Shown piece after piece: positions 52,584-60,333 of a stretch of DNA of 64,000 nt (the stretch's first letter is position 1; every line of letters starts with the position of its first letter). The position numbers and the translations under genes were made by a program. Origin of the DNA: Thiodiazotropha sp040506705 (GTDB taxonomy: Bacteria; Pseudomonadota; Gammaproteobacteria; Chromatiales; Chromatiaceae); contig JBEVWG010000024.1 in NCBI GenBank assembly GCA_040506705.1, positions 1 through 64,000 of the forward strand, in the 5' to 3' direction. The notes under the pieces were generated by a model, which was not told the origin of the DNA, searched no databases, and saw only the letters and a program-made list of their open reading frames with translations.

Positions 52584-53877
52584 TACTTTCGACTTTGTAA
52601 CTGGTTTGAGTACAGGGCAGTTGATCGCCTATTTCTGGCCCTTCTTTCTATTCGACCTTACACGTTATGTATTGTTTGATGTTCTTATACTGACGCTATA
52701 TTTACCAAGAAGAAAGCGTAACAAGCAGAGAAGGGCAGAAGCAAGGAGACTGCTTTTCCATGAGAAGCCTCTGGTCTCGGTGATCGCTCCTGGAAAGAAT
52801 GAAGGTAAGCATATCCCAAGTTTAGCTGAATCGCTGACCAGGCAGACCTATAAAAATCTTGAGATAGTAATAGTAGATGATGGATCTGATGATGATACTG
52901 AAATTATCTGCAGAAAATTGCTCAAGGATGGAAAAATAGATCAATTTATCCGTAATGATGTGCGTGGTGGGAAGGCATCAGCTGCTAATACAGCACTATA
53001 TTACTCAACGGGTAAATATGTAATCCATCTTGATGCGGATTCTGAACTTCGTTTCGACTCAATCGAAACAATCCTCCTGCCTTTCTATCAGGATTCCAAG
53101 ATCGCAGCAGTAGGCGGTGATATCCGTGTCGCCAATCTTAACGATACAATGGCGACCAGAACCCAGGCAATTGAGTACTTCAAAGGGATATCTACTGGGC
53201 GAACGGTCTCTTCAATGCTGGGTATCTTGCGCATAGTCGCCGGTGCCTATGGTGCTTTTCGCAGGGATGTTCTAGATCGGCTTGGTGGCTGGGATGTCGG
53301 TCCTGGACTGGATGGCGATATCACCATGAAAATACGTAAGCTTGGCCTGAAAGTGGTTCATGAACCCCATGCAGTCTGTTATACGAATGTGCCAACCAGT
53401 TTTCGTAAACTGGCGAAACAGAGATTTCGCTGGGACAGGTCCATGGTGCGTTTTCGTGCAAGAAAACATTTTGATGTTTTGCTGCCAACATCGAATTTCA
53501 TGTTGAGTAATTTCATTGCAACAGCTGAAAACCTGTTTTATAACCTATTTCTCAACTTCAAATGGTGGTTCTATCTTGCACAAGTAATATTTTTCTATGG
53601 TGCAATGCTCCACAATATCATAATAGTTAATTATTTACTCTACACCCTCGCAAATCTGGCAGAGTTCATGGTTGCTGTGGTATTGCTCAGAAAGACACTG
53701 CGCAAGCAGGATTTGTTACTATTTCTCTATCTGCCATTGATGCCACTCTACACTGGCTTATATCTAAGGATCGTTAGAACTTATGCCTACATTATGGAGT
53801 TTATACATAGATCATCCTACGCAGATCAATGGAATCCATGGAAAGTATCAAAGGTTGTCAAAAAAGATCGGCTTTAA
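52573..53877 (+). CDS. Membrane-bound family 2 glycosyltransferase (polysaccharide synthase)
   Basis: A 434-residue processive-type GT2 enzyme: N-terminal transmembrane segments (about 15-45), a GT-A domain with VIVDDGSDDD (98-108), the metal-binding DAD (154-156), a later acidic motif (LDGDITMKI) and the QxxRW motif (QRFRW, 283-287), followed by about three C-terminal membrane helices (about 300-410). These motifs are those of cellulose, hyaluronan and poly-N-acetylglucosamine synthases. There is no PilZ domain, so c-di-GMP control would come from the GGDEF-like partner. The polymer is unknown. Last gene of the operon. Confidence 0.92.
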   Translation: MLNDTFDFVTGLSTGQLIAYFWPFFLFDLTRYVLFDVLILTLYLPRRKRNKQRRAEARRLLFHEKPLVSVIAPGKNEGKHIPSLAESLTRQTYKNLEIVIVDDGSDDDTEIICRKLLKDGKIDQFIRNDVRGGKASAANTALYYSTGKYVIHLDADSELRFDSIETILLPFYQDSKIAAVGGDIRVANLNDTMATRTQAIEYFKGISTGRTVSSMLGILRIVAGAYGAFRRDVLDRLGGWDVGPGLDGDITMKIRKLGLKVVHEPHAVCYTNVPTSFRKLAKQRFRWDRSMVRFRARKHFDVLLPTSNFMLSNFIATAENLFYNLFLNFKWWFYLAQVIFFYGAMLHNIIIVNYLLYTLANLAEFMVAVVLLRKTLRKQDLLLFLYLPLMPLYTGLYLRIVRTYAYIMEFIHRSSYADQWNPWKVSKVVKKDRL

Positions 53878-53909
53878 TATGTCTATATTTTCGAGATATC
53901 ATCGACTCC

Positions 53910-54125
53910 CTAAGTAAAAAAACCGGGGCGTGCCTGCTGCCCCGATTCCGGTTGATACTCGTTATTTGTATCGTCTATCTCATCTTGCCACTCTTCGATT
54001 GCACTATCTGTTAAACGTCTTGCCTGAACACGTGTTCCTGTTTTTGACTTTATATGTACCCCTCCTTTTCGCAGTAAAGGAGATTGGGCGACATGATTGC
54101 GTATAGGTCTATTCCGTTTTGGCAT
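53910..54125 (-). CDS. Small basic protein of the RtcB operon
   Basis: A 71-residue protein whose N-terminal half is strongly basic (MPKRNRPIRNHVAQSPLLRK then GGVHIKS) and whose C-terminal half is acidic and probably disordered. I do not recognise a named family, but the 'RNPxARSPLLRKGGxH'-like N-terminus looks conserved, suggesting RNA or ribosome contact. The frame is open to 54158; the ATG at 54125 has an excellent AAGGAG ribosome site and follows the previous gene by 11 bases. Its last codons encode part of a terminator hairpin. Confidence 0.68.
   Translation of the reverse strand: MPKRNRPIRNHVAQSPLLRKGGVHIKSKTGTRVQARRLTDSAIEEWQDEIDDTNNEYQPESGQQARPGFFT
53916..53944 (-). terminator. Rho-independent terminator of the RtcB operon (minus strand)
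   Basis: On the minus strand CGGGGC, a nine-base loop and GCCCCG are followed by seven T residues (the A-run at 53916-53922). The stem lies within the last codons of the small basic protein gene, immediately before its stop, so coding and termination overlap. Confidence 0.8.
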
Positions 54126-54136
54126 GGTAATTCTCC

Positions 54137-55075
54137 TTACAAGGCCAGTTTGTACCACTCAACCTGTTTTAGGTTACGTTTTTTTCGTTTAAAACCACGA
54201 TCTGTCTTGATGAACTCAGGGTCTTCATTGGTGATTTGAAAGCAGAACTTCCTCGGAAGATCGGAGTAGATCGAACGAGGTGGAGATCCACCAAAGACCT
54301 GCTTTATTCTCTGCCCAGTTTCATGGGTATGGTAGTAGATTTTTCTGATCCCCAACTCTGTATAGATGAAGCGTATTGCAGCTGTCAGCATGGCTTCAGA
54401 CCAGATGTTGTAAAATGGTTCTAGAACCTTCTCAGCATAGGTAATAAAGGCTTCCTGTTTACATTTACACCACTCTAAATGCCAGGGTGTAGATCCGATT
54501 TTGATACCCTTTAAGCAGTGCAATACCGACCGCACCCAATCACTCTGTATCTCTTCTATCAAGGCTTCGTTACTGCCTAAATCAAAGTCAATTCTTGCCC
54601 AGGCTAGAGTGTCACGGTATAGAGTGCGCTTGTTTCTATCCATAACCGGATGACCATTGTAGTTAAAGATATAGTCATCATCTGGTTTAACAAGACGGTG
54701 ATAGGCTCGATTGTGCTTTTCTGAAAAATTTAGCTGAAGTACCAGGTTGCAGCCTTTACGAGTTGTTTGGTAGTCCCATCGATTACTATTGCCCCAGCGG
54801 TCGACTGTCAATACAAAGGGTTGACTGGTCTCTTTCCAGGTATGCTCAAATAGTTCTGGTGTCAGTTTGCCATGTCCATGGTGTGATAGCAGCGATTTAA
54901 TATCTGGTTGGTTTAACAGATGCTGAAATTGTGACTGCTTGATTGCATTGACGCTGCACTGCTCCTTAGTGGCGCAGAAAAGCAGAAAAAAAGCATACTG
55001 ACCCTTGAAGTAGTGAAACAGTGTGCGTTCTTCTGACAGGCAGGCAATAACTTCATCTAGTATCTCTTTCCTCAT
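54137..55075 (-). CDS. Conserved protein of unknown function in the RtcB operon
   Basis: A 312-residue soluble protein. Recognisable stretches are WARIDFDLGSNEALIEEIQS followed by DWVRS (about 160-184), a cysteine-containing helix and a C-terminal part 'AAIRFIYTELGIRKIYYHT' with 'PPRSIYSDLPRKFCFQ' (about 235-290). The ending is strongly basic (DRGFKRKKRNLK). I cannot assign a family; the 'IEEIQSDW' block is seen in some other uncharacterised proteins. Its place after the RNA ligase suggests an RNA-related role. The ATG at 55075 has AAAGGATAT upstream; that ribosome site lies inside the preceding tiny ORF. Confidence 0.72.
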   Translation of the reverse strand: MRKEILDEVIACLSEERTLFHYFKGQYAFFLLFCATKEQCSVNAIKQSQFQHLLNQPDIKSLLSHHGHGKLTPELFEHTWKETSQPFVLTVDRWGNSNRWDYQTTRKGCNLVLQLNFSEKHNRAYHRLVKPDDDYIFNYNGHPVMDRNKRTLYRDTLAWARIDFDLGSNEALIEEIQSDWVRSVLHCLKGIKIGSTPWHLEWCKCKQEAFITYAEKVLEPFYNIWSEAMLTAAIRFIYTELGIRKIYYHTHETGQRIKQVFGGSPPRSIYSDLPRKFCFQITNEDPEFIKTDRGFKRKKRNLKQVEWYKLAL

Positions 55076-55148
55076 GACAATATCCTTTCTTGAAATCTGT
55101 TCGTTCTGCTCTATATTTTTTGTCTTCTTTAACTTTTCTCGTAAACAT
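55053..55148 (-). CDS. Tiny ORF (31 codons) between rtcB and the conserved unknown
   Basis: An ATG at 55148 is preceded at seven bases by a perfect AGGAG. It opens a 31-residue, highly charged ORF (starts MFTRKVKEDKKYRAERTDFK) that ends with TGA at 55053, overlapping the first 23 bases of the next gene in another frame. The start signal is stronger than that of many neighbours. It may encode a small protein or serve to couple translation of the downstream gene. Confidence 0.5.
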   Translation of the reverse strand: MFTRKVKEDKKYRAERTDFKKGYCHEERDTR

Positions 55149-55177
55149 AATTGTTCTCCTGTGGTTTAAATCTATTG

Positions 55178-56374
55178 CTAACCTTTAATACAGATAATCT
55201 GTTTCAGTGTATGTACTACATCAACCAGGTCGTTCTGATTTTGCATAACAGTTTCGATGTTTTTATAAGCATCAGGGATTTCATCAATGATTCCCTTGTC
55301 TTTGCGGCATTCAACCCCTTCAGTTTGGTTGACTACGTCTTGCTCAACAAATTTTCGTTTGGCTGCACTACGACTCATTTTCCTTCCTGCACCATGTGAG
55401 CAGGAGCAAAATGACTGCGGATTGCCCTTGCCCCGGACTATAAACGACTTGGCGCCCATGCTGCCTGGTATGATGCCTAATTCATCTATACCCGCACTGA
55501 TCGCCCCCTTACGGGTAACAAAAACATTTTCTCCATAATGTTTCTCCTGGGAGATATAGTTGTGATGGCAATTGATCGCCTCTTTAGTAATACCGAATTT
55601 TGGTAGTTTCTTTCGTAGTGTCTGGAGAATGAAATGCATCATTTCGCGACGATTGGCAGTGGCATAGTCTTGAGCCCACTCTACCGCCTCAATATAGTCA
55701 TCAAAATGTTTCGCACCCTCCTGGAAATAGGCTAAATCTTTGTCTGGAAGATTAACGATGTGTTGCCCCATATCTTTTTTTGCAAGATTGATGAAATATT
55801 GTCCAATTGCATTACCTACGCCTCGACTGCCTGAGTGAAGCATTACCCAGATATCATCGTTCTCATCTATACACAATTCGATAAAGTGATTACCGCCACC
55901 CAAAGTGCCAATTTGTCTAACCCAGGTTTGATAAGGTCTCTTCTGTAGAGAATAGATTTTTTTATGCTTACTAATGATCCTGTCCAGCCCCCCCGAAAGG
56001 GCGCGGATAGTAGACTGACGTGCACGATCAGATTTGTGCATGTTAAAACCAACTGGAATTGATTCTTCAATCCCCAATCTTATGGCTCTCAGATTGTCAG
56101 GTAGATCCTTGGCCTTAATCGATAGGCGTATAGCATTCATGCCACAGCCAATATCTACACCAACCGCCGCAGGAATAATTGCCCCCTTTGTCGGTATTAC
56201 TGAGCCAACAGTGGCCCCTTTTCCATAATGCACATCAGGCATAGCAGCAACATGGTTATGTACAAAGGGCAGCTGTGCAATGTTGTAGAGTTGTTGCATG
56301 GCTTCAGCTTCCACTTCGTCTGTATAGATCTTTACCGGAACTCTGCCTTTACTGATTATTCGTTTAATAGGCAT
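55178..56374 (-). CDS. rtcB: RtcB family RNA-splicing ligase
   Basis: A 398-residue RNA ligase that joins 2',3'-cyclic phosphate (or 3'-phosphate) and 5'-OH ends using GTP and Mn2+. Family motifs are complete: PDVHYGKGATVGSVIPT, VGVDIGCGMNA (metal-binding Cys78), GTLGGGNHFIEL, a SGSRGVGN motif and the GMP-accepting histidine in SCSHGAGRKMSRS (about 330-340). Length is close to E. coli RtcB (408). The frame opens at 56401; the ATG at 56374 is preferred and overlaps the RbfA-like gene by 11 bases. No rtcA or rtcR gene is seen nearby. Confidence 0.95.
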   Translation of the reverse strand: MPIKRIISKGRVPVKIYTDEVEAEAMQQLYNIAQLPFVHNHVAAMPDVHYGKGATVGSVIPTKGAIIPAAVGVDIGCGMNAIRLSIKAKDLPDNLRAIRLGIEESIPVGFNMHKSDRARQSTIRALSGGLDRIISKHKKIYSLQKRPYQTWVRQIGTLGGGNHFIELCIDENDDIWVMLHSGSRGVGNAIGQYFINLAKKDMGQHIVNLPDKDLAYFQEGAKHFDDYIEAVEWAQDYATANRREMMHFILQTLRKKLPKFGITKEAINCHHNYISQEKHYGENVFVTRKGAISAGIDELGIIPGSMGAKSFIVRGKGNPQSFCSCSHGAGRKMSRSAAKRKFVEQDVVNQTEGVECRKDKGIIDEIPDAYKNIETVMQNQNDLVDVVHTLKQIICIKG

Positions 56375-56798
56375 GGTCGTTAACCTCGTCTGATACCGCA
56401 ACTACTTGGAATTTAAGTGCGGGTACACGTTTTCGTTTAACTGATTGAGCAATTACAGAACGAAGATATCCCTTGATAGCATTCAACTTAGTCAAGGCAA
56501 GATTTCTTACCAGCTCTGAGTAAGCATCTATATGAGTGACCTTGACTACAAGGAACTGTCCATCATTGTTGCTGCTTACATCTATCACTTGAAGATCCTG
56601 ATAGATTGGGTCAGACAGCTCTCCAGAGAGTATGATTGATAATATGCGTCCTGCCTCTTTGCTCAGTTGCTCTGCTTTATGAAACCTTGTTTTTGATTCA
56701 TAATTTCTGGCAAGAATACGCGGATCGATGCCATCTTCAGAGTCAAGTTTCCTGCATAGTTTGTTAGCTTCAATAAGCCACTGTTTTGATCTCTTCAT
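56364..56798 (-). CDS. RbfA-like ribosome-binding protein
   Basis: A 144-residue protein whose last 100 residues match the ribosome-binding factor A fold: 'SKEAGRILSIILSGELSDPIY', 'VIDVSSNNDGQFLVVKV' and 'KLNAIKGYLRSVIAQSVKRK' followed by RVPALKF, the KH-type RNA-binding end typical of RbfA. An extra 40-residue basic N-terminus is present. Housekeeping RbfA aids 30S maturation and is normally encoded near infB/truB. This copy heads an operon with the RNA ligase RtcB, so it may guide RtcB to damaged ribosomal RNA, or stabilise ribosomes under stress. Overlaps the rtcB start by 11 bases. Confidence 0.75.
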   Translation of the reverse strand: MKRSKQWLIEANKLCRKLDSEDGIDPRILARNYESKTRFHKAEQLSKEAGRILSIILSGELSDPIYQDLQVIDVSSNNDGQFLVVKVTHIDAYSELVRNLALTKLNAIKGYLRSVIAQSVKRKRVPALKFQVVAVSDEVNDHAY

Positions 56799-56897
56799 TG
56801 TTAATTCCTACACTATGGCGTGATGATGGAATTGCATAGGACGCAATAATCCATAGCCGCCAGTAGATGTCAGCGTAAAATATTCAGTGCTATGTAG

Positions 56898-56952
56898 GAG
56901 CCCGGTCCAAGCGACCGGATGAAGTTACCGGAAGGTAATGGACACGAGGCTC
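56898..56952 (-). ncRNA. Structured leader RNA candidate (three-way junction)
   Basis: GAGCC (56898-56902) pairs with GGCTC (56948-56952) and encloses two hairpins: CGGTC (56903-56907) with GACCG (56913-56917), and TTACC (56925-56929) with GGTAA (56934-56938) around a GGAA loop on the plus strand. An alternative GTCC (56905-56908)/GGAC (56940-56943) pairing is also possible. It lies in the 5' leader of the RbfA-like/rtcB operon. The minus strand is given as orientation because of that, but the fold is symmetrical. I recognise no known Rfam class. Confidence 0.45.
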
Positions 56953-56975
56953 ATGAGTAGTTGAAATAGATTCAT
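56925..56975 (-). CDS. Possible 16-codon leader peptide upstream of the RtcB operon
   Basis: An AGGAGG ribosome site (plus-strand CCTCCT at 56982-56987) lies six bases before an ATG at 56975, opening a 16-residue ORF (MNLFQLLMSLVSITFR) that stops inside the leader hairpin. A second ATG at 56979 opens a 29-codon frame, but only two bases from the ribosome site. It could act in attenuation. Confidence 0.35.
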   Translation of the reverse strand: MNLFQLLMSLVSITFR

Positions 56976-57017
56976 TCATTGCCTCCTGAAAATTGAAAGT
57001 TGAAAAGATGGAGCGGG

Positions 57018-57046
57018 ACTCTACGATATGGATATATCTCTGTCAA
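57018..57046 (-). promoter_or_regulatory. Sigma70-type promoter of the RtcB operon
   Basis: On the minus strand a perfect -35 TTGACA (57046-57041), a 17-base spacer and a -10 TAGAGT (57023-57018). Transcription would begin near 57011, giving a leader of about 210 bases before the RbfA-like gene. Confidence 0.6.
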
Positions 57047-57059
57047 TAAATATTTATAA

Positions 57060-57645
57060 TTACTTCTAAATAGTTGCTCCGAAGTAACTCTATGAATACA
57101 GAGGTGCCCTTAACACTGTGGCTGAATAGCTCAACAAGGTATTTAATTGATATTGTTACTACTGTCATAAACGGAGTCATCGTCTTATCTAAAGCACCAG
57201 AATTGACGGGCAGGGTACTACGCCACTCCAAAGCTTTTTGTGATTAAACAGATCTGTGTTGTCGGATTTAGTGCGTCCTAATACGGTAGCGCATGCACAG
57301 GTTTCGTGCGCAGGTGCACCTTGATAGTGCGTGTCTTCCGCAATTACCAGGTTATTCTGACAGGTATTATGATCTTTTTCGCCGCTAAGGTCTGGCATAA
57401 AGGGGTAAATAGCCCACATACCACCCATTCAACCACACCCCGTGTGCATCAATAGATATAATCTATTTTGTGGCATAAAAACTGCTCTGTTTAATTATCA
57501 ACGTGAGATTAGTCATGAGCGCCCGCCATTCAATGCTTCGCTCCAAGCTGTCATATCAATCGCTCGCGTTTAATAATTTATACCATCAATCTTACGGACG
57601 CGGTGCACCGTTTTCCGGTAGATAAACGACAATTGAGGATACAAT
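57060..57645. other. Upstream region of glutamine synthetase
   Basis: About 590 bases with minus-strand frames of 62 and 79 codons that show no recognised similarity. It contains the sigma54-like promoter described separately and, near 57293-57312, a TGCACA...GTGCGCA sequence that weakly resembles an NtrC site. Confidence 0.4.
57471..57485 (+). promoter_or_regulatory. Sigma54-like promoter (GG-N10-GC) before glutamine synthetase
   Basis: TGGCATAAAAACTGC shows the invariant GG and GC at the ten-base spacing required by RpoN, with TGGCA matching the -24 consensus. It lies about 160 bases before the glutamine synthetase start. A nitrogen-responsive NtrC-controlled promoter is a natural expectation for this gene. 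Confidence 0.5.
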
Positions 57646-59820
57646 ATGAGCCAAAGTGCAGCACGTTCCCATGCAGTTTTTGAAATCACAACAGGCGCAC
57701 CGATATCAGTTAAAAAACCAGAGTCTTTGGAGAGTATCTGGGCCAGTGATGTCTTTACATTAATCAAAATGGAAGACGCCTTGTCGAAGTCCGCTTTCAA
57801 GGCAATGAAGAAAACTATGGAAACAGGTGAGTCACTTGCACCTGAGGTTGCTGATGATGTGGCGGCTGCAATGAAGACTTGGGCACTATCCAAAGGTGCT
57901 GACTACTTTGCACATGTGTTTTATCCACTTACAGGTGCTTCAGCAGAAAAACACGATAGTTTTATTGTCACTGACGCAAGTGGTAAAGCGATAACAGAAT
58001 TCAATGGCAGTCTGCTGACTAAGGGTGAACCTGATGGCTCCTCATTTCCAAATGGTGGTATCCGTCAGACCAATGCAGCGCGCGGCTATACCTTTTGGGA
58101 TCCAACCAGTCCCGCATTTATTCTTGATACAGAGAATGGTGCCACACTCTGTATTCCTTCGGTTTTTGTCTCCTGGACCGGTGAAGCACTAGACAAAAAA
58201 GTACCTCTGCTACGTTCCAATGCAGCCGTTAATGAGGCCGGAACCAAGTTACTCAAATTGATGGGTGAGAGTGAAGTTGCACCCCTCAATTCAAGTTGTG
58301 GTGCAGAGCAGGAGTACTTCCTGGTTGATGCAAAATTTGCAAACCTTCGGCCTGATCTGCTGTTGGCTGGTCGCACCCTGTTTGGTGCCCCTTCGCCTAA
58401 GGGACAGGAGTTTGATGACCACTATTTTGGTGCGATTCCAGAGCGTGTGCAGGTCTACATGGAGGATGTCGAGGAGTCACTCTACCGACTCGGTATTCCT
58501 GCCAAGACCCGACATAATGAGGTCGCTCCTGGTCAATTCGAAATCGCTCCCTATTTCGAGGCGGCCAACGTGGCGGCGGATCATCAACAGATGTTAATGA
58601 CTGTACTTAAAAATATCGCCAAGAAACATGGCTTTGTATGTCTGCTGCATGAAAAACCCTTCGCAGGTATCAATGGTTCAGGTAAACATGTTAACTGGTC
58701 GATCGGAAATGCTACCCAGGGCAATTTACTCGATCCTGGTGACACCCCACATGAGAACCTTAACTTTCTTCTGTTTTGCGGTGCGGTCATCCGTGGCGTT
58801 CATAAATATGGACCACTGCTCCGTGCTGTTATTGCATCGGCCGGTAATGACCATCGTCTTGGTGCTAACGAGGCCCCTCCTGCTATCCTCTCTGTCTATC
58901 TTGGCACAGAGATAGAGCAGATTTTTGAACAGATTAAAGAGGGTAAGCTCGATGGGATAGGTGCCAGCGGTATAATGGATCTCGGTTTGTCACAGATCAT
59001 CCCGTTTGCAAAGGACTCGGGGGATAGAAATCGCACCTCACCTTTTGCATTCACTGGAAATCGATTTGAGTTCCGCGCTGTTGGTTCGAACCAGTCTGTC
59101 TCTGGTCCGTTGATTGCAATGAACACCATCCTCGCTGATTCACTAAACTGGATGTCCGAGAAACTGGAGGCGGAACTTGCCAAAGGTTCCGAGCAGCCAG
59201 CTGCTGTAATTGCAGTTTTGAAGATGTTAATAAACGAACACAGTGTGGTTATTTTTGGTGGTGATGGCTACTCAGCTGAGTGGCACAAGGCTGCTGTCGA
59301 AGAGCGTGGACTTTTGAATCTCCCTACAACGGCAGATGCTTTACCCTACCTCTGCGATGATGATGTCAAAGCGCTGTTTGAGCGCACGAATGTATTGTCT
59401 CCGGTGGAGCTTCAGAGTCGTTACGAGGTCTATACCGAAATTTATATCATGTCGATTGCAGTCGAGGCCAAGCTGGTTGTTGAGATGGCCAAGACAATCA
59501 TCTATCCAGCTGCAATGCGCTACCTGGCAGAGCTTGCTGATACAGATGCAGCAATAGGTGCTATGGGTATTGAGCTGGATCGATCGGTAGCCAAGAAAAC
59601 AGCTGAAAGTGCCAATGCCATGATTGCGAAAGTTGCAGAGTTAAGCGAGGTCTGTAGCCGCGAGGAGTTTGCATCTACCGATGAGCATATGCAGTTTTGT
59701 GCAATGACGATTCGTCCACTTATGGACGAGGTACGCTTGTACGCGGATTCACTTGAAGCTGAACTCGCTGACGAACAGTGGCCATTGCCGAAGTATCGCG
59801 AGATGCTTTTCATCAAGTAA
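57646..59820 (+). CDS. glnN: Type III glutamine synthetase (GSIII)
   Basis: A 724-residue cytoplasmic enzyme making glutamine from glutamate, ammonia and ATP. The length and motifs are those of the large GSIII class: FPNGGIRQTNAARGYTFWDP, SSCGAEQEYFLVD, the pocket region 'RHNEVAPGQFEIAPYFEAAN', 'KPFAGINGSGKHVNWS' and 'ANEAPPAILSVYLG'. GSIII is typical of Bacteroidetes, cyanobacteria and some proteobacteria, usually as a nitrogen-limitation isozyme beside GlnA. The ATG at 57646 has GAGGA upstream. A strong hairpin follows the gene. Confidence 0.95.
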   Translation: MSQSAARSHAVFEITTGAPISVKKPESLESIWASDVFTLIKMEDALSKSAFKAMKKTMETGESLAPEVADDVAAAMKTWALSKGADYFAHVFYPLTGASAEKHDSFIVTDASGKAITEFNGSLLTKGEPDGSSFPNGGIRQTNAARGYTFWDPTSPAFILDTENGATLCIPSVFVSWTGEALDKKVPLLRSNAAVNEAGTKLLKLMGESEVAPLNSSCGAEQEYFLVDAKFANLRPDLLLAGRTLFGAPSPKGQEFDDHYFGAIPERVQVYMEDVEESLYRLGIPAKTRHNEVAPGQFEIAPYFEAANVAADHQQMLMTVLKNIAKKHGFVCLLHEKPFAGINGSGKHVNWSIGNATQGNLLDPGDTPHENLNFLLFCGAVIRGVHKYGPLLRAVIASAGNDHRLGANEAPPAILSVYLGTEIEQIFEQIKEGKLDGIGASGIMDLGLSQIIPFAKDSGDRNRTSPFAFTGNRFEFRAVGSNQSVSGPLIAMNTILADSLNWMSEKLEAELAKGSEQPAAVIAVLKMLINEHSVVIFGGDGYSAEWHKAAVEERGLLNLPTTADALPYLCDDDVKALFERTNVLSPVELQSRYEVYTEIYIMSIAVEAKLVVEMAKTIIYPAAMRYLAELADTDAAIGAMGIELDRSVAKKTAESANAMIAKVAELSEVCSREEFASTDEHMQFCAMTIRPLMDEVRLYADSLEAELADEQWPLPKYREMLFIK

Positions 59821-59843
59821 GACAGCATCAATGTGATATTGAG

Positions 59844-59878
59844 AGTGGCGGGATTCTCTCTCTAAAGATCCCGCCACT
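59844..59878 (+). terminator. Hairpin after glutamine synthetase
   Basis: Perfect 11-base stem AGTGGCGGGAT (59844-59854) with ATCCCGCCACT (59868-59878) and a 13-base loop, 24 bases after the stop. No long T-run follows, so it may be a terminator or an mRNA-stabilising end. Confidence 0.65.
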
Positions 59879-60333
59879 TGCATATTGCCGCTGTCAATAT
59901 TTCTTTGGGTGAAGTTTAGTAGCTTGGCGAAATACAACTTGGATTCAGTGATCAGAGTAGCTGGAAGAGGGGAATAACAGTCAGCTGGTCTGGCTTTTAT
60001 TCCATCAGAGGTTTACTTGGTATTGATTGATTGTGACACGGAAATACCGTCTTATGAAAGGGGTAGTAGTTCTGGGATTTATAAGCATATCCTTTAATTA
60101 GGCATGAAAATTCTTTATGATGTTCACTAGTTACGTTGCTGTCGCCCCTAAAATTGCCAGGCAGAAACGAATCAAAGCCTTTCTCCTGAACAATGAAAAC
60201 GACCTGATAATATAAAATATTTGTCGCCTGGAAGACGATGCGCTGCTCACCATCAATCTCCTTTTCGCATGGCTTAAGTCATCGCGCTGAGTCGAGCTTA
60301 ACCTCTGGCAATACGGCTAACACCGTAACTGCT
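59879..60333. other. Intergenic region
   Basis: About 450 bases. A frame extends upstream of the FN3-like gene to 60238 but lacks coding character. Nothing else recognised. Confidence 0.3.

Noticed and set aside
56895..56955. Group II intron domain V or a known riboswitch class
   Set aside because: The GAGCC...GGCTC ends are suggestive, but the two-nucleotide bulge and GAAA tetraloop geometry of domain V are absent and no riboswitch consensus fits.
57189..57428. 79-codon minus-strand ORF upstream of glutamine synthetase
   Set aside because: No ribosome site, no recognised similarity, and it overlaps the expected regulatory region.
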